64,000 bases of DNA. Origin: an uncultured Oscillospiraceae bacterium. GTDB taxonomy: Bacteria > Bacillota > Clostridia > Oscillospirales > Oscillospiraceae. The number at the start of each line of letters is the position of its first letter. Position 1 is the stretch's first letter. Made by a program: the position numbers and the translations under genes. Under the pieces are notes generated by a model, which was not told where the DNA came from, ran no database searches, and worked only from the letters and a program-made list of their open reading frames with translations. Of this stretch, positions 49,598 through 57,907 are shown piece by piece. The stretch covers positions 1 through 64,000 of the forward strand of contig CAKTXA010000003.1 of the NCBI GenBank assembly GCA_934631005.1, given 5' to 3'.

Positions 49598-49606
49598 TTG
49601 CGCGTT

Positions 49607-50452
49607 TTATTTGCGGATAAACAGGATGCCCAGCGTGTGGGGGCCGCAGTGGCAGGAGACGGTGCAGCCCGCGTTCGTCTCGATGACCTCGTCGAACGCG
49701 CCGTATTTTGCAGCAGCGTCCTTCGCGGCCTGTACGACCGTCGGCTGCGCGGCGGGGTGGGTGATGAAGGCCAGCTCCGGGCGGATGTCCGTGCGGCCCT
49801 CCAGCCGCTCCTGTACGTACTGCGCGAACGCGTGCTCGGACGTGCCGCGGTATTTTTTGCAGACGCCCATCTTGCCGTCCTTCACCTCGATGCACGGCTT
49901 GAGCTTCAGCATATTCGCGCCCAGTGCGGCCACGGCGGAGCAGCGGCCGCCCTTGTAGAGATAGTCCAGCCGCTCCACGAGGAAGCTCGCCTCCACCTTG
50001 GGCACAAGCGCGCGCACCTGCTCGGCGATCTGGGCCCCCGAGAGGCCCTGCTCCGCCAGCCGCGCCGCGGCGATGACGAGCAGCCCCTGCCCGGTGCTGA
50101 GGTTCTCCGAGTCGATGACGATGACGTTCGGAAAGCTCTGCGCTGCAAGGCACGCGTTCTGATAGCACGCCGAAAAGCCCGAGCCGATGGTGATCTGCAG
50201 AACAGTATCGTGATCGGGCGCGAAGCGGGAGAACATCTGCGTGTATTCGTATTCGCTCACGGCGGCGGTGCTGCACAGCTTGCCGCCCGCGTCCACATGG
50301 GCAAAAATATCGGCGGGCGTGATGTCCACGCCGTCGTGGAACTCCTTGCCGTCCTTGATAACGGTCAGCGGGGTGAGGGTGATGTCATATTGCCGCAGCA
50401 GCGCCGGCGTGAGGTCGCAGGTGCTGTCGGCCAGAATTTTGACGTTTGCCAT
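49607..50452 (-). CDS. DegV family fatty-acid-binding protein
   Basis: 281 residues. The start KILADSTCDLTPALLRQYDIT and later SGFSACYQNA, STGQG and LDYLYKGGRCS are hallmarks of DegV (FakB-type) proteins, which hold a fatty acid for the kinase FakA. No fakA is nearby. ATG at 50452 follows AGGAGCACCGT; the longer frame upstream includes the terminator region and is not coding. Confidence 0.93.
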   Translation of the reverse strand: MANVKILADSTCDLTPALLRQYDITLTPLTVIKDGKEFHDGVDITPADIFAHVDAGGKLCSTAAVSEYEYTQMFSRFAPDHDTVLQITIGSGFSACYQNACLAAQSFPNVIVIDSENLSTGQGLLVIAAARLAEQGLSGAQIAEQVRALVPKVEASFLVERLDYLYKGGRCSAVAALGANMLKLKPCIEVKDGKMGVCKKYRGTSEHAFAQYVQERLEGRTDIRPELAFITHPAAQPTVVQAAKDAAAKYGAFDEVIETNAGCTVSCHCGPHTLGILFIRK

Positions 50453-50555
50453 ACGGTGCTCCTTTGCATCAGTTTGCAGACAGTGTACCACCATTTTGCC
50501 CCACGGGCAATGGGCAAAGCAGAAAAAAATATGCCGCCAGAGAAAAAACAACAGC

Positions 50556-50586
50556 AAAACGCCCCCGGACAAAACTGTCCGGGGGC
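50556..50586 (-). terminator. Terminator of the 56-residue protein gene
   Basis: Perfect 11-bp stem (50576-50586 with 50561-50571), 4-nt loop, GTTTTG on the minus strand. Confidence 0.85.
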
Positions 50587-50590
50587 GATC

Positions 50591-50761
50591 TTACGGTTCC
50601 TTTTTTGGCAGAAGGGTCAGCTCCGGCTCGGGCTGGGAGATGTACAGCTCCTCGCACGCCTGCTGGGCGGCGATGAGCTTTTTCTGCGCGTCCTCCAATT
50701 CCCGCAGCGCCGCCTCCGCCGCGCGCATCATCGTCAAATACATCTGCTGATAGTCGGGCAT
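50591..50761 (-). CDS. Small helical protein, 56 residues
   Basis: MPDYQQMYLTMMRAAEAAL followed by ELEDAQKKLIAAQQACEELYI and a Pro/Glu-rich tail: one or two amphipathic helices, probably a coiled coil. TGAGGTGAT lies 5 nt before the ATG, and a promoter and terminator bracket it, so it is likely real although short. Divergent from two tandem mini-XRE genes, with a shared operator. Unknown family. Confidence 0.7.
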   Translation of the reverse strand: MPDYQQMYLTMMRAAEAALRELEDAQKKLIAAQQACEELYISQPEPELTLLPKKEP

Positions 50762-50778
50762 AGGATCACCTCAACGTC

Positions 50779-50819
50779 AGTATACAATATTTGTCGTATT
50801 TACGCAACTGCGTATACGC
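50779..50819. promoter_or_regulatory. Divergent promoters with shared palindrome GCGTATACGC
   Basis: Minus strand: TTGCGT, 17 bp, TATACT, toward the 56-residue gene. Plus strand: TTGTCG, 16 bp, TATACG, toward the XRE genes. The perfect palindrome GCGTATACGC (50810-50819) and flanking ACGCAA/TTGCGT half-sites overlap both, so one regulator, likely one of the XRE proteins, could control both directions. Confidence 0.6.
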
Positions 50820-50859
50820 GTTTGCGTGATGAAATATACAATTTCCTTGAGGTGATGTT

Positions 50860-51102
50860 ATGTCAGTCAAGGATGTTGTGGCGGCGCGGATCGTGGAGCT
50901 TTGCCGCGAGCGGGGGATTCGCCCGAACGAGCTGGCGAACCGGGCGGGCGTGACGGCGTCCACGGTCTACAGCCTGCTGGACACCCGCCGTCGCGACGTT
51001 TCAGTCGTGACCGTGAAAAAGCTCTGCGACGGCCTGGAGATCACGATCGGCGAATTTTTCTCCAGCGCAGAATTCGACGCGTTGGAGCAGGAAATAGAGT
51101 AG
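50860..51102 (+). CDS. Mini-XRE regulator 1
   Basis: 80 residues, essentially one helix-turn-helix domain: RIVELCRERGIRPNELANRAGVTASTVYSLLDTRRRDVSVVTVKKLCDGLEITIGEFF, then SAEFDALEQEIE. GAGGTGAT precedes the ATG. It is followed 10 bp later by a paralogue with the same end sequence, so a duplication. Likely binds the palindrome at 50810-50819. Confidence 0.88.
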   Translation: MSVKDVVAARIVELCRERGIRPNELANRAGVTASTVYSLLDTRRRDVSVVTVKKLCDGLEITIGEFFSSAEFDALEQEIE

Positions 51103-51112
51103 GAGAAAGCGG

Positions 51113-51355
51113 ATGGCACTGGATCAGGCGGTCAAGAATCGGATCTTACAGCTCTGCGGCGAGCGGGACATCAGCATCAACCGGCTGGCGACGCTCAGCG
51201 CGCTGCCGCCGTCGAGCGTGAAAAATATCCTGTACGGCAAAAGTCAGAATCCGAAGCTTTTGACCATCAAGCTGATCTGCGACGGCCTCGGCATCACGCT
51301 CGGCGAGTTTTTCGGCACACCGGAATTCGACGCGCTGGAGCAGGAGATCATATAA
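51113..51355 (+). CDS. Mini-XRE regulator 2
   Basis: 80 residues, paralogue of the preceding gene: NRILQLCGERDISINRLATLSALPPSSVKNILYGKSQNPKLLTIKLICDGLGITLGEFF, then PEFDALEQEII. The recognition helix differs (LPPSSVKNILYG versus VTASTVYSLLDT), so the two may bind different operators or form a heterodimer. Confidence 0.88.
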   Translation: MALDQAVKNRILQLCGERDISINRLATLSALPPSSVKNILYGKSQNPKLLTIKLICDGLGITLGEFFGTPEFDALEQEII

Positions 51356-51361
51356 AAACAC

Positions 51362-51390
51362 ACGGGAGGGCAGGGCCCTCCCGTTTTTTT
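51362..51390 (+). terminator. Terminator of the XRE pair
   Basis: Perfect 10-bp stem (51362-51371 with 51375-51384), T run to 51390. Confidence 0.9.
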
Positions 51391-51403
51391 GCGGTTTTCT
51401 TAT

Positions 51404-51690
51404 TTCGTCGTAACGTAGGGGCGGGGCTTGCCCCGCCCGCACAGCACGTCGCTGCATATTTGCAGGTACCGATGTGGCCCCGCACAAAACCGCCAAATTT
51501 GCCGTAGGGGAGGGGTTCTACCCTTCCCGTGCGGCAGGCATCTCCGCTTTCACGAAACCCATCGGCGAATTCGCAATTGCCCTACGGGAGGGGCAAGCCC
51601 CTCCCCTACATTACGACGAAGGGTCGAGGGTGCGGTGGTGGTCGATGGGGTGCGGGCGGGGTAGAACCCCGCCCCTACAGATGTGCGCGG
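51404..51690. repeat. Composite palindromic repeat block
   Basis: Four GTAGGGG...CCCCTAC-type palindromes in ~290 bp. The left end (TCGTCGTAACGTAGGGG near 51406) recurs inverted as CCCCTACATTACGACGA near 51603-51619, so the outer parts form an imperfect inverted repeat enclosing ~200 bp. One copy of the same unit lies at 7038-7076. No gene is supported in 51356-51750. Probably a non-autonomous element or REP-like cluster. Confidence 0.7.
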
Positions 51691-51712
51691 ATTCCCAACA
51701 GAAGCAAAAGAC

Positions 51713-51739
51713 CGCCCGCCGGGGGATCGCCGGCGGGCG
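51713..51739 (-). terminator. Terminator of the M29 aminopeptidase gene
   Basis: A 10-bp stem (51730-51739 with 51713-51722) followed by GTCTTTTGC on the minus strand. Confidence 0.75.
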
Positions 51740-51750
51740 AGAGAAGTGTA

Positions 51751-52974
51751 TTAGAATGCCCAATTGCCGCTGCGGAAGATGGGGGTGGTCTGGCCGTTTT
51801 CGCAGAGGGCGTCGATGCTCATGTCGGCGGTGCCGATCATAAAGTCCTCGTGGACCATGGAGTCGTTGACGCCGAGCTTGCGGCATTCGTCGAGCGTCTT
51901 GTCGGCGTAGCCGCGGATGGTATCGGCAAAGCCCATGCCGAGCGCAAGGTGGCAGGCGGCGTTTTCATCGAACAGCGTGTTGTAGAACAGCAGCCCGGAG
52001 TTCTGGATGGGGGAGTCGTAGGGCACGAGCGCGCACTCGCCGAGATAGGCGCTGCCCTCGTCCATGTTGATGAGCTTCGTGAGCAGGCTCTCGTTCTGAT
52101 CGGCGTGCCACTCCACGGCCTTGCCGCCAGCAAACCGGATCCAGAAGCCCTCGATGAGCTGGCCCTGATACGACAGCGGCTTGGACGCATACACGATGCC
52201 CTCCGCCTTGCCGCGCATGGGGGAGATGAAGCACTCCTCCGACGGGATATTGGGGTTAAAGTAGATGTTCTGCAGGCTGTATTCGCCGCCGCCCTTGAAC
52301 TCCGCCTCGGGGATCATGCCCACGCGCAGATCGGTGCCGTTGGACGCGGTGTAGTGCAGCTCACGGATGCCGAGACCGTTGAGATAATTGCAGCGCGCGA
52401 GCAGGTCGGCGTTGTGCCGCTCCCACGCGGCGACGGGGTCGTCATCCACGCGGCTGGTCTGCAAGATCGCCTCCCACAGCCTTTCGATCGCCTGACTCAC
52501 GCGCAGCTCGGGGAAGAGCTTTTTTGCCCACGCCGCGCCCGGCACGGCGGCGATGCACCACTGATATTTGTTCTCGATCTGGTCGCGGTAGCCCTTGATG
52601 AGGGGATACAGCTTCTGCTGCGCCTTGGCCAGCTTTTCCTGGTCGATGCCCGCAAGGCCGTCCGGGTCCTCCGAGAGCAGGTAAATGCGGCAGGGGATCG
52701 TTTTCACGTAGTGCTGCCAGCGCATATCCTCATAGTCGTCCAGCGAGCCGAGCGTGGCCAGGCTGCGGTAGCGGACGTGGACCTTTTGCAGCGGCTGATA
52801 GCTCCAGTCGACCACGACCTTCTTCGCCTTGCGCTTATAGCACTCCTCCACGACCATTTTTACAAATTCGGGCTGGTCGAGGTCGGCGCTGATAAAGACC
52901 TCCTGCCCCTTCTGCACATTGACGCCGCAGCACGCGATGAGCTGCGCATATTTCCGAAGTACGGTTTTTTTCAT
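51751..52974 (-). CDS. M29 family aminopeptidase
   Basis: 407 residues from the ATG at 52974, behind GGAGGCAGGATCC. Metal-ligand regions of the family are recognised in GKAEGIVYASKPLSYQG, the Glu-rich AEGIV/GFWIRFAGGKAVEW stretch, NMDEGSAYLGECALV, and HLALGMGFADTI. It removes N-terminal residues from peptides in the cytoplasm. Monocistronic. Confidence 0.9.
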   Translation of the reverse strand: MKKTVLRKYAQLIACCGVNVQKGQEVFISADLDQPEFVKMVVEECYKRKAKKVVVDWSYQPLQKVHVRYRSLATLGSLDDYEDMRWQHYVKTIPCRIYLLSEDPDGLAGIDQEKLAKAQQKLYPLIKGYRDQIENKYQWCIAAVPGAAWAKKLFPELRVSQAIERLWEAILQTSRVDDDPVAAWERHNADLLARCNYLNGLGIRELHYTASNGTDLRVGMIPEAEFKGGGEYSLQNIYFNPNIPSEECFISPMRGKAEGIVYASKPLSYQGQLIEGFWIRFAGGKAVEWHADQNESLLTKLINMDEGSAYLGECALVPYDSPIQNSGLLFYNTLFDENAACHLALGMGFADTIRGYADKTLDECRKLGVNDSMVHEDFMIGTADMSIDALCENGQTTPIFRSGNWAF

Positions 52975-53128
52975 GGATCCTGCCTCCTGTATCACAAGTA
53001 TCGCTAGCATACCACATTTTGCTGGATTTGAAAACCCGAAAGTTGATTTGCCGCCGCCTTTGTGGTAGGATACGGGAAAGGTGACCGCGGGACAGATTGT
53101 CCGCGGTTACAGAGGGAGAGGATCTGCT

Positions 53129-54436
53129 ATGAAAAATGCTCTGACCGACCGGATGCTGAAATTTATCACCGAAAGCCCGTGCAGCTATTTTGCCGTGCGC
53201 AGCGCCGCGCGGCGGCTGGATGAGGCGGGCTTTGAGCGGCTTCTGGAATCGCAGCCGTGGCGTCTTGCGCCCGGCGGGCGGTATTACACCACGCGCGGCG
53301 GCTCCACGCTCATCGCCTTCACGCTGCCAAAAACCGGCCTGCCGGGCTTTATGATCACCGCGAGCCACACGGACTCGCCCGCCTTTAAGCTCAAGCAGAA
53401 CCCGCACCTGCCGGGCGAGGCGTATGTGCGCCTGAACACGGAAAAATACGGCGGGATGCTGTTTTCCAGCTGGCTCGACCGGCCGCTGGAGATCGCGGGC
53501 CGTGTGCTGGTGCGCACGGCGGACGGCGGCGTGGCACAGCGGCTCGTGGAGCTGCCGGACTGCCCACTCATCATCCCGAACGTGGCCATCCACATGAACC
53601 GCGCCGCGAACGAGGGCGTGAAGCTGCAGGCGAACATCGACCTGCCGCCCCTCTTCGCTCCGGGCGGCGAGCCTGCGTCCGTCCTGACGCTGGCCGCGCA
53701 GGCGGCGGGCGCGGCGGAGGAAGATGTGCTGGGGCACGATCTGCTGCTCTGCAACCGCCAGCCGGGGGCGTATCTCGGCGCGGGCGCGCCGTGGATCGGC
53801 TCGCCGCGGCTGGACGATCTGGAGTGCGTGTTCGCGTGCCTGGAGGGCTTTTTGACCGCGCCGGAGAGTGAGAGCGCGCAGGTCTGCTGCCTGTTTGACA
53901 ACGAGGAGGTCGGCAGCCAGACGCGGCAGGGCGCGGCGTCTACGGTGCTGCGCGACGCGCTGCGGCGCATCTGCGAGGTGCTCGGCCTTGGCGAGACGGA
54001 CTACTGCCGCGCCGTGGCGGCGAGCTTCCTGCTCTCCGCCGACAACGCCCACGCGCTGCACCCGAACCATCCGGAGTATGCCGACGGCGAAAACTGCCCG
54101 GTGATGAACGGCGGCGTGGTCGTAAAGTTCAACGCCGCGCAGCACTACACCACCGACGGCGAGTCGGCGGCGCTGCTGGAGAGCGTCTGCCGCGGCGCGC
54201 ACGTCCCCACGCAGGTGTACGCCAACCGCTCGGACCTTGCGGGCGGCTCCACACTGGGGAACATCGCGGGCACGCAGGTGTCGCTGCACAGCGCGGACGT
54301 GGGTCTTGCGCAGCTGGCGATGCACTCGGCCTTTGAGACCGCCGGGGCGGACGACCCGGCGCATCTGGTGAACCTCTCCCGTGCGCTGTACAGCCGCACA
54401 CTGCGGCAGACAGAGAACGGTGATTGGTATATCTGA
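53129..54436 (+). CDS. M18 family aspartyl aminopeptidase
   Basis: 435 residues. Zinc-site motifs: ITASHTDSPAFKLK (first His and Asp), SPRLDDLECVFACL (bridging Asp), CLFDNEEVGSQTRQGA (catalytic Glu-Glu), and NAAQHYTTD near the C-terminus. Cleaves acidic N-terminal residues; forms large oligomers. The ATG at 53129 is used; the in-frame start at 53081 lacks a ribosome site. Divergent from the M29 gene, so two peptidases face away from a common 150-bp region. Confidence 0.93.
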   Translation: MKNALTDRMLKFITESPCSYFAVRSAARRLDEAGFERLLESQPWRLAPGGRYYTTRGGSTLIAFTLPKTGLPGFMITASHTDSPAFKLKQNPHLPGEAYVRLNTEKYGGMLFSSWLDRPLEIAGRVLVRTADGGVAQRLVELPDCPLIIPNVAIHMNRAANEGVKLQANIDLPPLFAPGGEPASVLTLAAQAAGAAEEDVLGHDLLLCNRQPGAYLGAGAPWIGSPRLDDLECVFACLEGFLTAPESESAQVCCLFDNEEVGSQTRQGAASTVLRDALRRICEVLGLGETDYCRAVAASFLLSADNAHALHPNHPEYADGENCPVMNGGVVVKFNAAQHYTTDGESAALLESVCRGAHVPTQVYANRSDLAGGSTLGNIAGTQVSLHSADVGLAQLAMHSAFETAGADDPAHLVNLSRALYSRTLRQTENGDWYI

Positions 54437-54445
54437 GAACGCAAA

Positions 54446-54475
54446 AAAGGGCGCAGGCCGAAGCCTGCGCCCTTT
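54446..54475. terminator. Terminator between the M18 peptidase and plsY genes
   Basis: Perfect 13-bp stem (54446-54458 with 54463-54475), 4-nt loop, symmetrical A and T flanks. Confidence 0.85.
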
Positions 54476-54480
54476 GTGTG

Positions 54481-55083
54481 CTATTTTGTGGGTCGTGTGC
54501 CGAAGGAGAATTTCGGCTCTGTCCCGGCGATGAGGCGGGCAATGTTGCCGCGGTGCATCACAGTCACGAGCACGAAGGTAAAGATCGCAAGAACAAGCCT
54601 TGGCGTCGAGACCGACAGGATGAGGGAGCTGACCGGAATGGCCGCCGCCGCGCAGAGTGACGCCAGCGAGGCAAAGCGGAACAGCACTGCCGCCAGCAGA
54701 TACACCGCCAGCGCGATGGCCAGCACGCGCCAGTCGATCAGCAGCGCGACCGCCGCGCCGGTGGCCACGGCCTTGCCGCCGCGGAAGTGGAAATACAGCG
54801 GGAAGCAGTGCCCCAGCATACACGTCATGCCGCCCACGCACATCCCGAGCTCGCCTGCAAGCGCGCGGGTGAGCAGCATGGCGATCAGACACTTGAGAAA
54901 ATCGCCGCCCAGCGTCAAAAGCCCCGCGCCGATGCCGAATACACGCGCGGTGTTGGCCGCACCAGCGTTGCCGCTGCCGCTTTTGCGCACATCGCGGCGG
55001 AAAAAATATTTGGAAATGAGGATGGACGCGCTGAACGAACCGAGCAAATAGCCCAGAACGGCGCATAGGATATATCGCAGCAG
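54481..55083 (-). CDS. plsY: Glycerol-3-phosphate acyltransferase PlsY
   Basis: Acylates glycerol-3-phosphate using acyl-phosphate. About 200 residues, five membrane helices. Active-site motifs: GSGNAGAANTARVFG, GHCFPLYFHFRGGKAVATG and the third near VTVMHRGNIARLIAG. The family start M-L-R-Y-I fits a CTG codon at 55083 behind AAAGGAG; no ATG, GTG or TTG is suitably placed, so this start is inferred. A TTGCAA/TATACT promoter lies upstream at 55116-55144. Confidence 0.9.
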   Translation of the reverse strand: MLRYILCAVLGYLLGSFSASILISKYFFRRDVRKSGSGNAGAANTARVFGIGAGLLTLGGDFLKCLIAMLLTRALAGELGMCVGGMTCMLGHCFPLYFHFRGGKAVATGAAVALLIDWRVLAIALAVYLLAAVLFRFASLASLCAAAAIPVSSLILSVSTPRLVLAIFTFVLVTVMHRGNIARLIAGTEPKFSFGTRPTK

Positions 55084-55115
55084 ACAGACCCACTCCTTTA
55101 TGCGGTAGTTTGACC

Positions 55116-55203
55116 AGTATATCACCTGTACGCGCCGCTTGCAAGCCATTTTATCCGGCACGGCGGGAAAAGAATTGACAAGCCGCGACAGATTTCTTAT
55201 AAT
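55116..55203. promoter_or_regulatory. Divergent promoters of plsY and the phosphoribosyltransferase
   Basis: Minus: TTGCAA (55139-55144), 17 bp, TATACT (55116-55121). Plus: TTGACA (55175-55180), 17 bp, TATAAT (55198-55203), a full consensus promoter. Confidence 0.8.
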
Positions 55204-55247
55204 ATACATACTATGCCGCCCTGCGGCAAAAAGGGAGAAGAAATGAC

Positions 55248-55805
55248 ATGAAGCATGAAATGAAGATCGCGGGACTCACACGGCAGCTTCCGCTGTGCAA
55301 GGTGGCGGATGATCTTTATATCGGTGCGTTTATTATGTTCGGCGACGCGGAGATCACCGTCGCCTGTGCCAAGGAGCTGCTGGCGCGCGCGCCGAAGGAC
55401 TACGACTATCTGCTCACGGCCGAGGCCAAGAGCATTCCGCTCATCCACGAAATGGCCCGCCAGAGCGGCGCGAGCACCTATTTTGTGGCCCGCAAGGGCA
55501 TGAAGGTCTATCTGACCGACCCCATCCACGTGAAGGTGCACTCCATCACCACCCAGCGCGAGCAGGAGCTGTTTTTGGGCGGCGAGGACGCCGAGAAGAT
55601 CCGCGGCAAGAAAATTTTGATCGTGGACGACGTCATCTCCACCGGGGAATCGCTGCACGCGATGGAGCAGCTCGTCGAGCAGGCGGGCGGCACGGTCGTC
55701 GGGCGCATGGCGGTGCTTGCCGAGGGCGCGGCGCAGCAGCGCGACGACATCATCTACCTCGAGGGCCTGCCGGTCTTTAACCCGGATGGCACCGTGAAGG
55801 CATAA
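55248..55805 (+). CDS. Phosphoribosyltransferase (adenine PRTase-like)
   Basis: 185 residues with a type I PRTase fold. The PRPP-binding motif is ILIVDDVISTGESLHAM (~122-138), and an Apt-like flexible loop region precedes it (STYFVARKGMKVYLTDPI). It likely salvages a purine base, or is a PurR-type sensor lacking its DNA-binding domain. An ATG 5 nt upstream runs straight into a stop, fixing the start at 55248. Terminator at 55818-55849. Confidence 0.88.
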   Translation: MKHEMKIAGLTRQLPLCKVADDLYIGAFIMFGDAEITVACAKELLARAPKDYDYLLTAEAKSIPLIHEMARQSGASTYFVARKGMKVYLTDPIHVKVHSITTQREQELFLGGEDAEKIRGKKILIVDDVISTGESLHAMEQLVEQAGGTVVGRMAVLAEGAAQQRDDIIYLEGLPVFNPDGTVKA

Positions 55806-55914
55806 GCGTACATACCGAAACCGGCGGCAGAAAACTGCCGCCGGTTTTTCTGCGTGACAACGGCGGCGGGATGTGCTAGAATGGGGTAAATCACATTTCC
55901 CTATGGAGGACGCA

Positions 55915-56799
55915 ATGACACTGGGGCAGAAGATCCGGCAGACGCGGCTGGCCCGCGGGCTGACGCAGAAGGAGCTGGCGGGTGAGCAGATCACGCGCAA
56001 TATGCTCTCACAGATCGAGCACGACGCGGCGCAGCCGTCGATGCGGACGCTGGAATATCTGGCGGCGATGCTGAACGTGGACGCCGGGTGGTTGCTGAGC
56101 GCCGCGCCGGACGGCGGCGCGGCGGATACGCTGGCGCGCGCACGGGCGCTTTTGCGCGAGGAGCAGTGGCAGGCGTGTCTGGAGTTGCTGCGCGAGGGCG
56201 CGGCGCAGGCGGGCGACGAGGCGCTGCTCATTTTATCGCGCGCGGCGATGCGGCTTGCTTGGGCGCATCTGGCGCAGGAGGACTATGACGGCGCGCTGGC
56301 GCTCTGCGGCGAAGCACTCGAATATGACGCGCGTGGGCTGTATACCGACGCGGCGCTGCGCTGCGCGGGGCTGGAGCTGCGCACACGTGCGGCGCTGGCG
56401 CGGCGGCAGGACGCGGGCGAGCAGGCGGAACGCTACCGGCGGCAGCACCTGCAGCAGCAGGCGGAGGCGCGGTACCATCTGGTCATGGCGCGGTATCATC
56501 TGGCGCAGGAGCACGTGCAGGCGGCGGAAAAGGAGATCTGGTCGATCGGCGAGCTGCCGGAGGCGCAGCAGATGGAGTATCTGCTGCTGCGCGGCCGCAT
56601 CGCGCTGCGCAAGGAGCAGTTTGAAAACGCGCTGCTGTATCTCCAGCAGGCGGAGCAGTCCGGCGGCACGCCGCGGTATCTGCTGCGCGAGCTGTATGAA
56701 AGTCTGGAGCAGTGCTGCAAGGAGCGTGAGGATTTTAAGGACGCGTATGAATACGCTACCCGTCTGAGAGCGCTGAGCGAGTCCAAACAGACTTTATGA
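55915..56799 (+). CDS. XRE regulator with TPR-like C-terminal domain
   Basis: 294 residues. The HTH (1-60: LGQKIRQTRLARGLTQKELAGEQITRNMLSQIEHDAAQPSMRTLEYLA) is followed by about six TPR-like helical pairs to the end. This architecture is that of Rgg/PlcR-like and other peptide-sensing regulators in Firmicutes. A promoter (GTGACA, 17 bp, TAGAAT) and GGAGGACGC support the start at 55915. No short signal-peptide gene was seen next to it. Confidence 0.88.
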   Translation: MTLGQKIRQTRLARGLTQKELAGEQITRNMLSQIEHDAAQPSMRTLEYLAAMLNVDAGWLLSAAPDGGAADTLARARALLREEQWQACLELLREGAAQAGDEALLILSRAAMRLAWAHLAQEDYDGALALCGEALEYDARGLYTDAALRCAGLELRTRAALARRQDAGEQAERYRRQHLQQQAEARYHLVMARYHLAQEHVQAAEKEIWSIGELPEAQQMEYLLLRGRIALRKEQFENALLYLQQAEQSGGTPRYLLRELYESLEQCCKEREDFKDAYEYATRLRALSESKQTL

Positions 56800-56814
56800 A
56801 ATGAAAGTAAAACG

Positions 56815-56849
56815 CCCCGGTTTCCGTTTGTGGAAACCGGGGTGATTTT
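56815..56849. terminator. Bidirectional terminator
   Basis: Perfect 11-bp stem (56815-56825 with 56832-56842) between the convergent XRE-TPR and TPM genes. Confidence 0.8.
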
Positions 56850-56863
56850 CTGTTTGCCGAGCC

Positions 56864-57880
56864 TTAACGCCGCCCGCCGCCGAAGCCGCCGCGGCTGCCG
56901 CCGCCGCCAAAACCGCCGCGGCCGCCGCCGCTGAAGCCGCCCCGGCTTCCGCCGCCGCCAAAGCCGCCCCGGCTGCCTCCGCCGAAGCTGCCGCCGCGAC
57001 TGCCACCGCCGCCGAAGCCGCTGCCGCCGTTAGAGCGCGGCGGACGCGGGCCGCCGGGACCACCGGGGCCACCGGGTCCGTGGTGCGGAGGGGGAGGGGG
57101 CGCGCCGTAGAAGCCGCCGAACCAGCGCGGATGGCGATGGTACCAGCCGCCCCACCACGGCCCCCAGAACGGGCCGAAGAAGCCGTAGCCGCCGACCAGC
57201 CGGCACACGCCCGCGATGAGCGAGAGGGCGAACGACACGATCACGAAAATGATGAACAGCGCGAGGATCAGCACGATGATCCCGCCCGCGCCGGAGCTGC
57301 TCTTGCTCTCGGCCTCCTGCCCGGAGACGGGAACGTTTTTTGCGTACCAGCCGGACACCTGCGTAAAGAGCGTGACGATCCGGCCGTCGGGATCGGCCCA
57401 GAAGCTGTCGCCGAGATTCTGCGTAAAGAGGATCTCCAGCTCGTCGTTGAGGTAATAGCTGATGTCGTCGCCGGGGCTGACGTACCACTCGCCAGTCTCC
57501 TCGTTCACCAGCAGCACCAGATCGCCGTTTCCGTAGGTGTCGGTGCCGTAGCAGATCTGGTCGGAATACGCCTTGATGGTCGTGTCGCCCAGAGACTTTA
57601 CCGTGACCACACCGAGGATGCCGCCGTAGCGGTAATCGAGCGCGGCGTTGTCCTGCGCCAGCGTTTGCAGCGTCTGGCTGGAGAACAGCCCGGCACCGTC
57701 CTGCACGTAGGCGGTGTAGCTGTCGGCGTGCGCCTTGGCCCAGCTCTGGGCGGTGGCGTCGGACTCCGGCTTGTAGGTCTCATCGACGGACGGCTTTGTC
57801 AGCTGCCCGATGATCACGGCGGCGATCACCGCCAGAATGAGGACGGTGAGCGCGACGCCGCGCTTTTTGAATACGTTCAT
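56864..57880 (-). CDS. TPM domain membrane protein with Gly-rich tail
   Basis: 338 residues. An N-terminal membrane helix (~8-26) precedes an extracellular TPM-type domain (~50-180: YVQDGAGLFSSQTLQTLAQDNAALDYRYGGILGVVTVKS), a second membrane segment (~198-222), and an aromatic/Pro region. The tail is repeated GGSRGGF units (~270-338) resembling those of YgcG-like TPM proteins. Last gene of the xpaC-telA-TPM operon. TPM domains have been linked to phosphatase and membrane-repair functions; the role here is unknown. Confidence 0.88.
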   Translation of the reverse strand: MNVFKKRGVALTVLILAVIAAVIIGQLTKPSVDETYKPESDATAQSWAKAHADSYTAYVQDGAGLFSSQTLQTLAQDNAALDYRYGGILGVVTVKSLGDTTIKAYSDQICYGTDTYGNGDLVLLVNEETGEWYVSPGDDISYYLNDELEILFTQNLGDSFWADPDGRIVTLFTQVSGWYAKNVPVSGQEAESKSSSGAGGIIVLILALFIIFVIVSFALSLIAGVCRLVGGYGFFGPFWGPWWGGWYHRHPRWFGGFYGAPPPPPHHGPGGPGGPGGPRPPRSNGGSGFGGGGSRGGSFGGGSRGGFGGGGSRGGFSGGGRGGFGGGGSRGGFGGGRR

Positions 57881-57907
57881 ATCTGCTCCTTTGCTGTTTG
57901 CGGTGCA

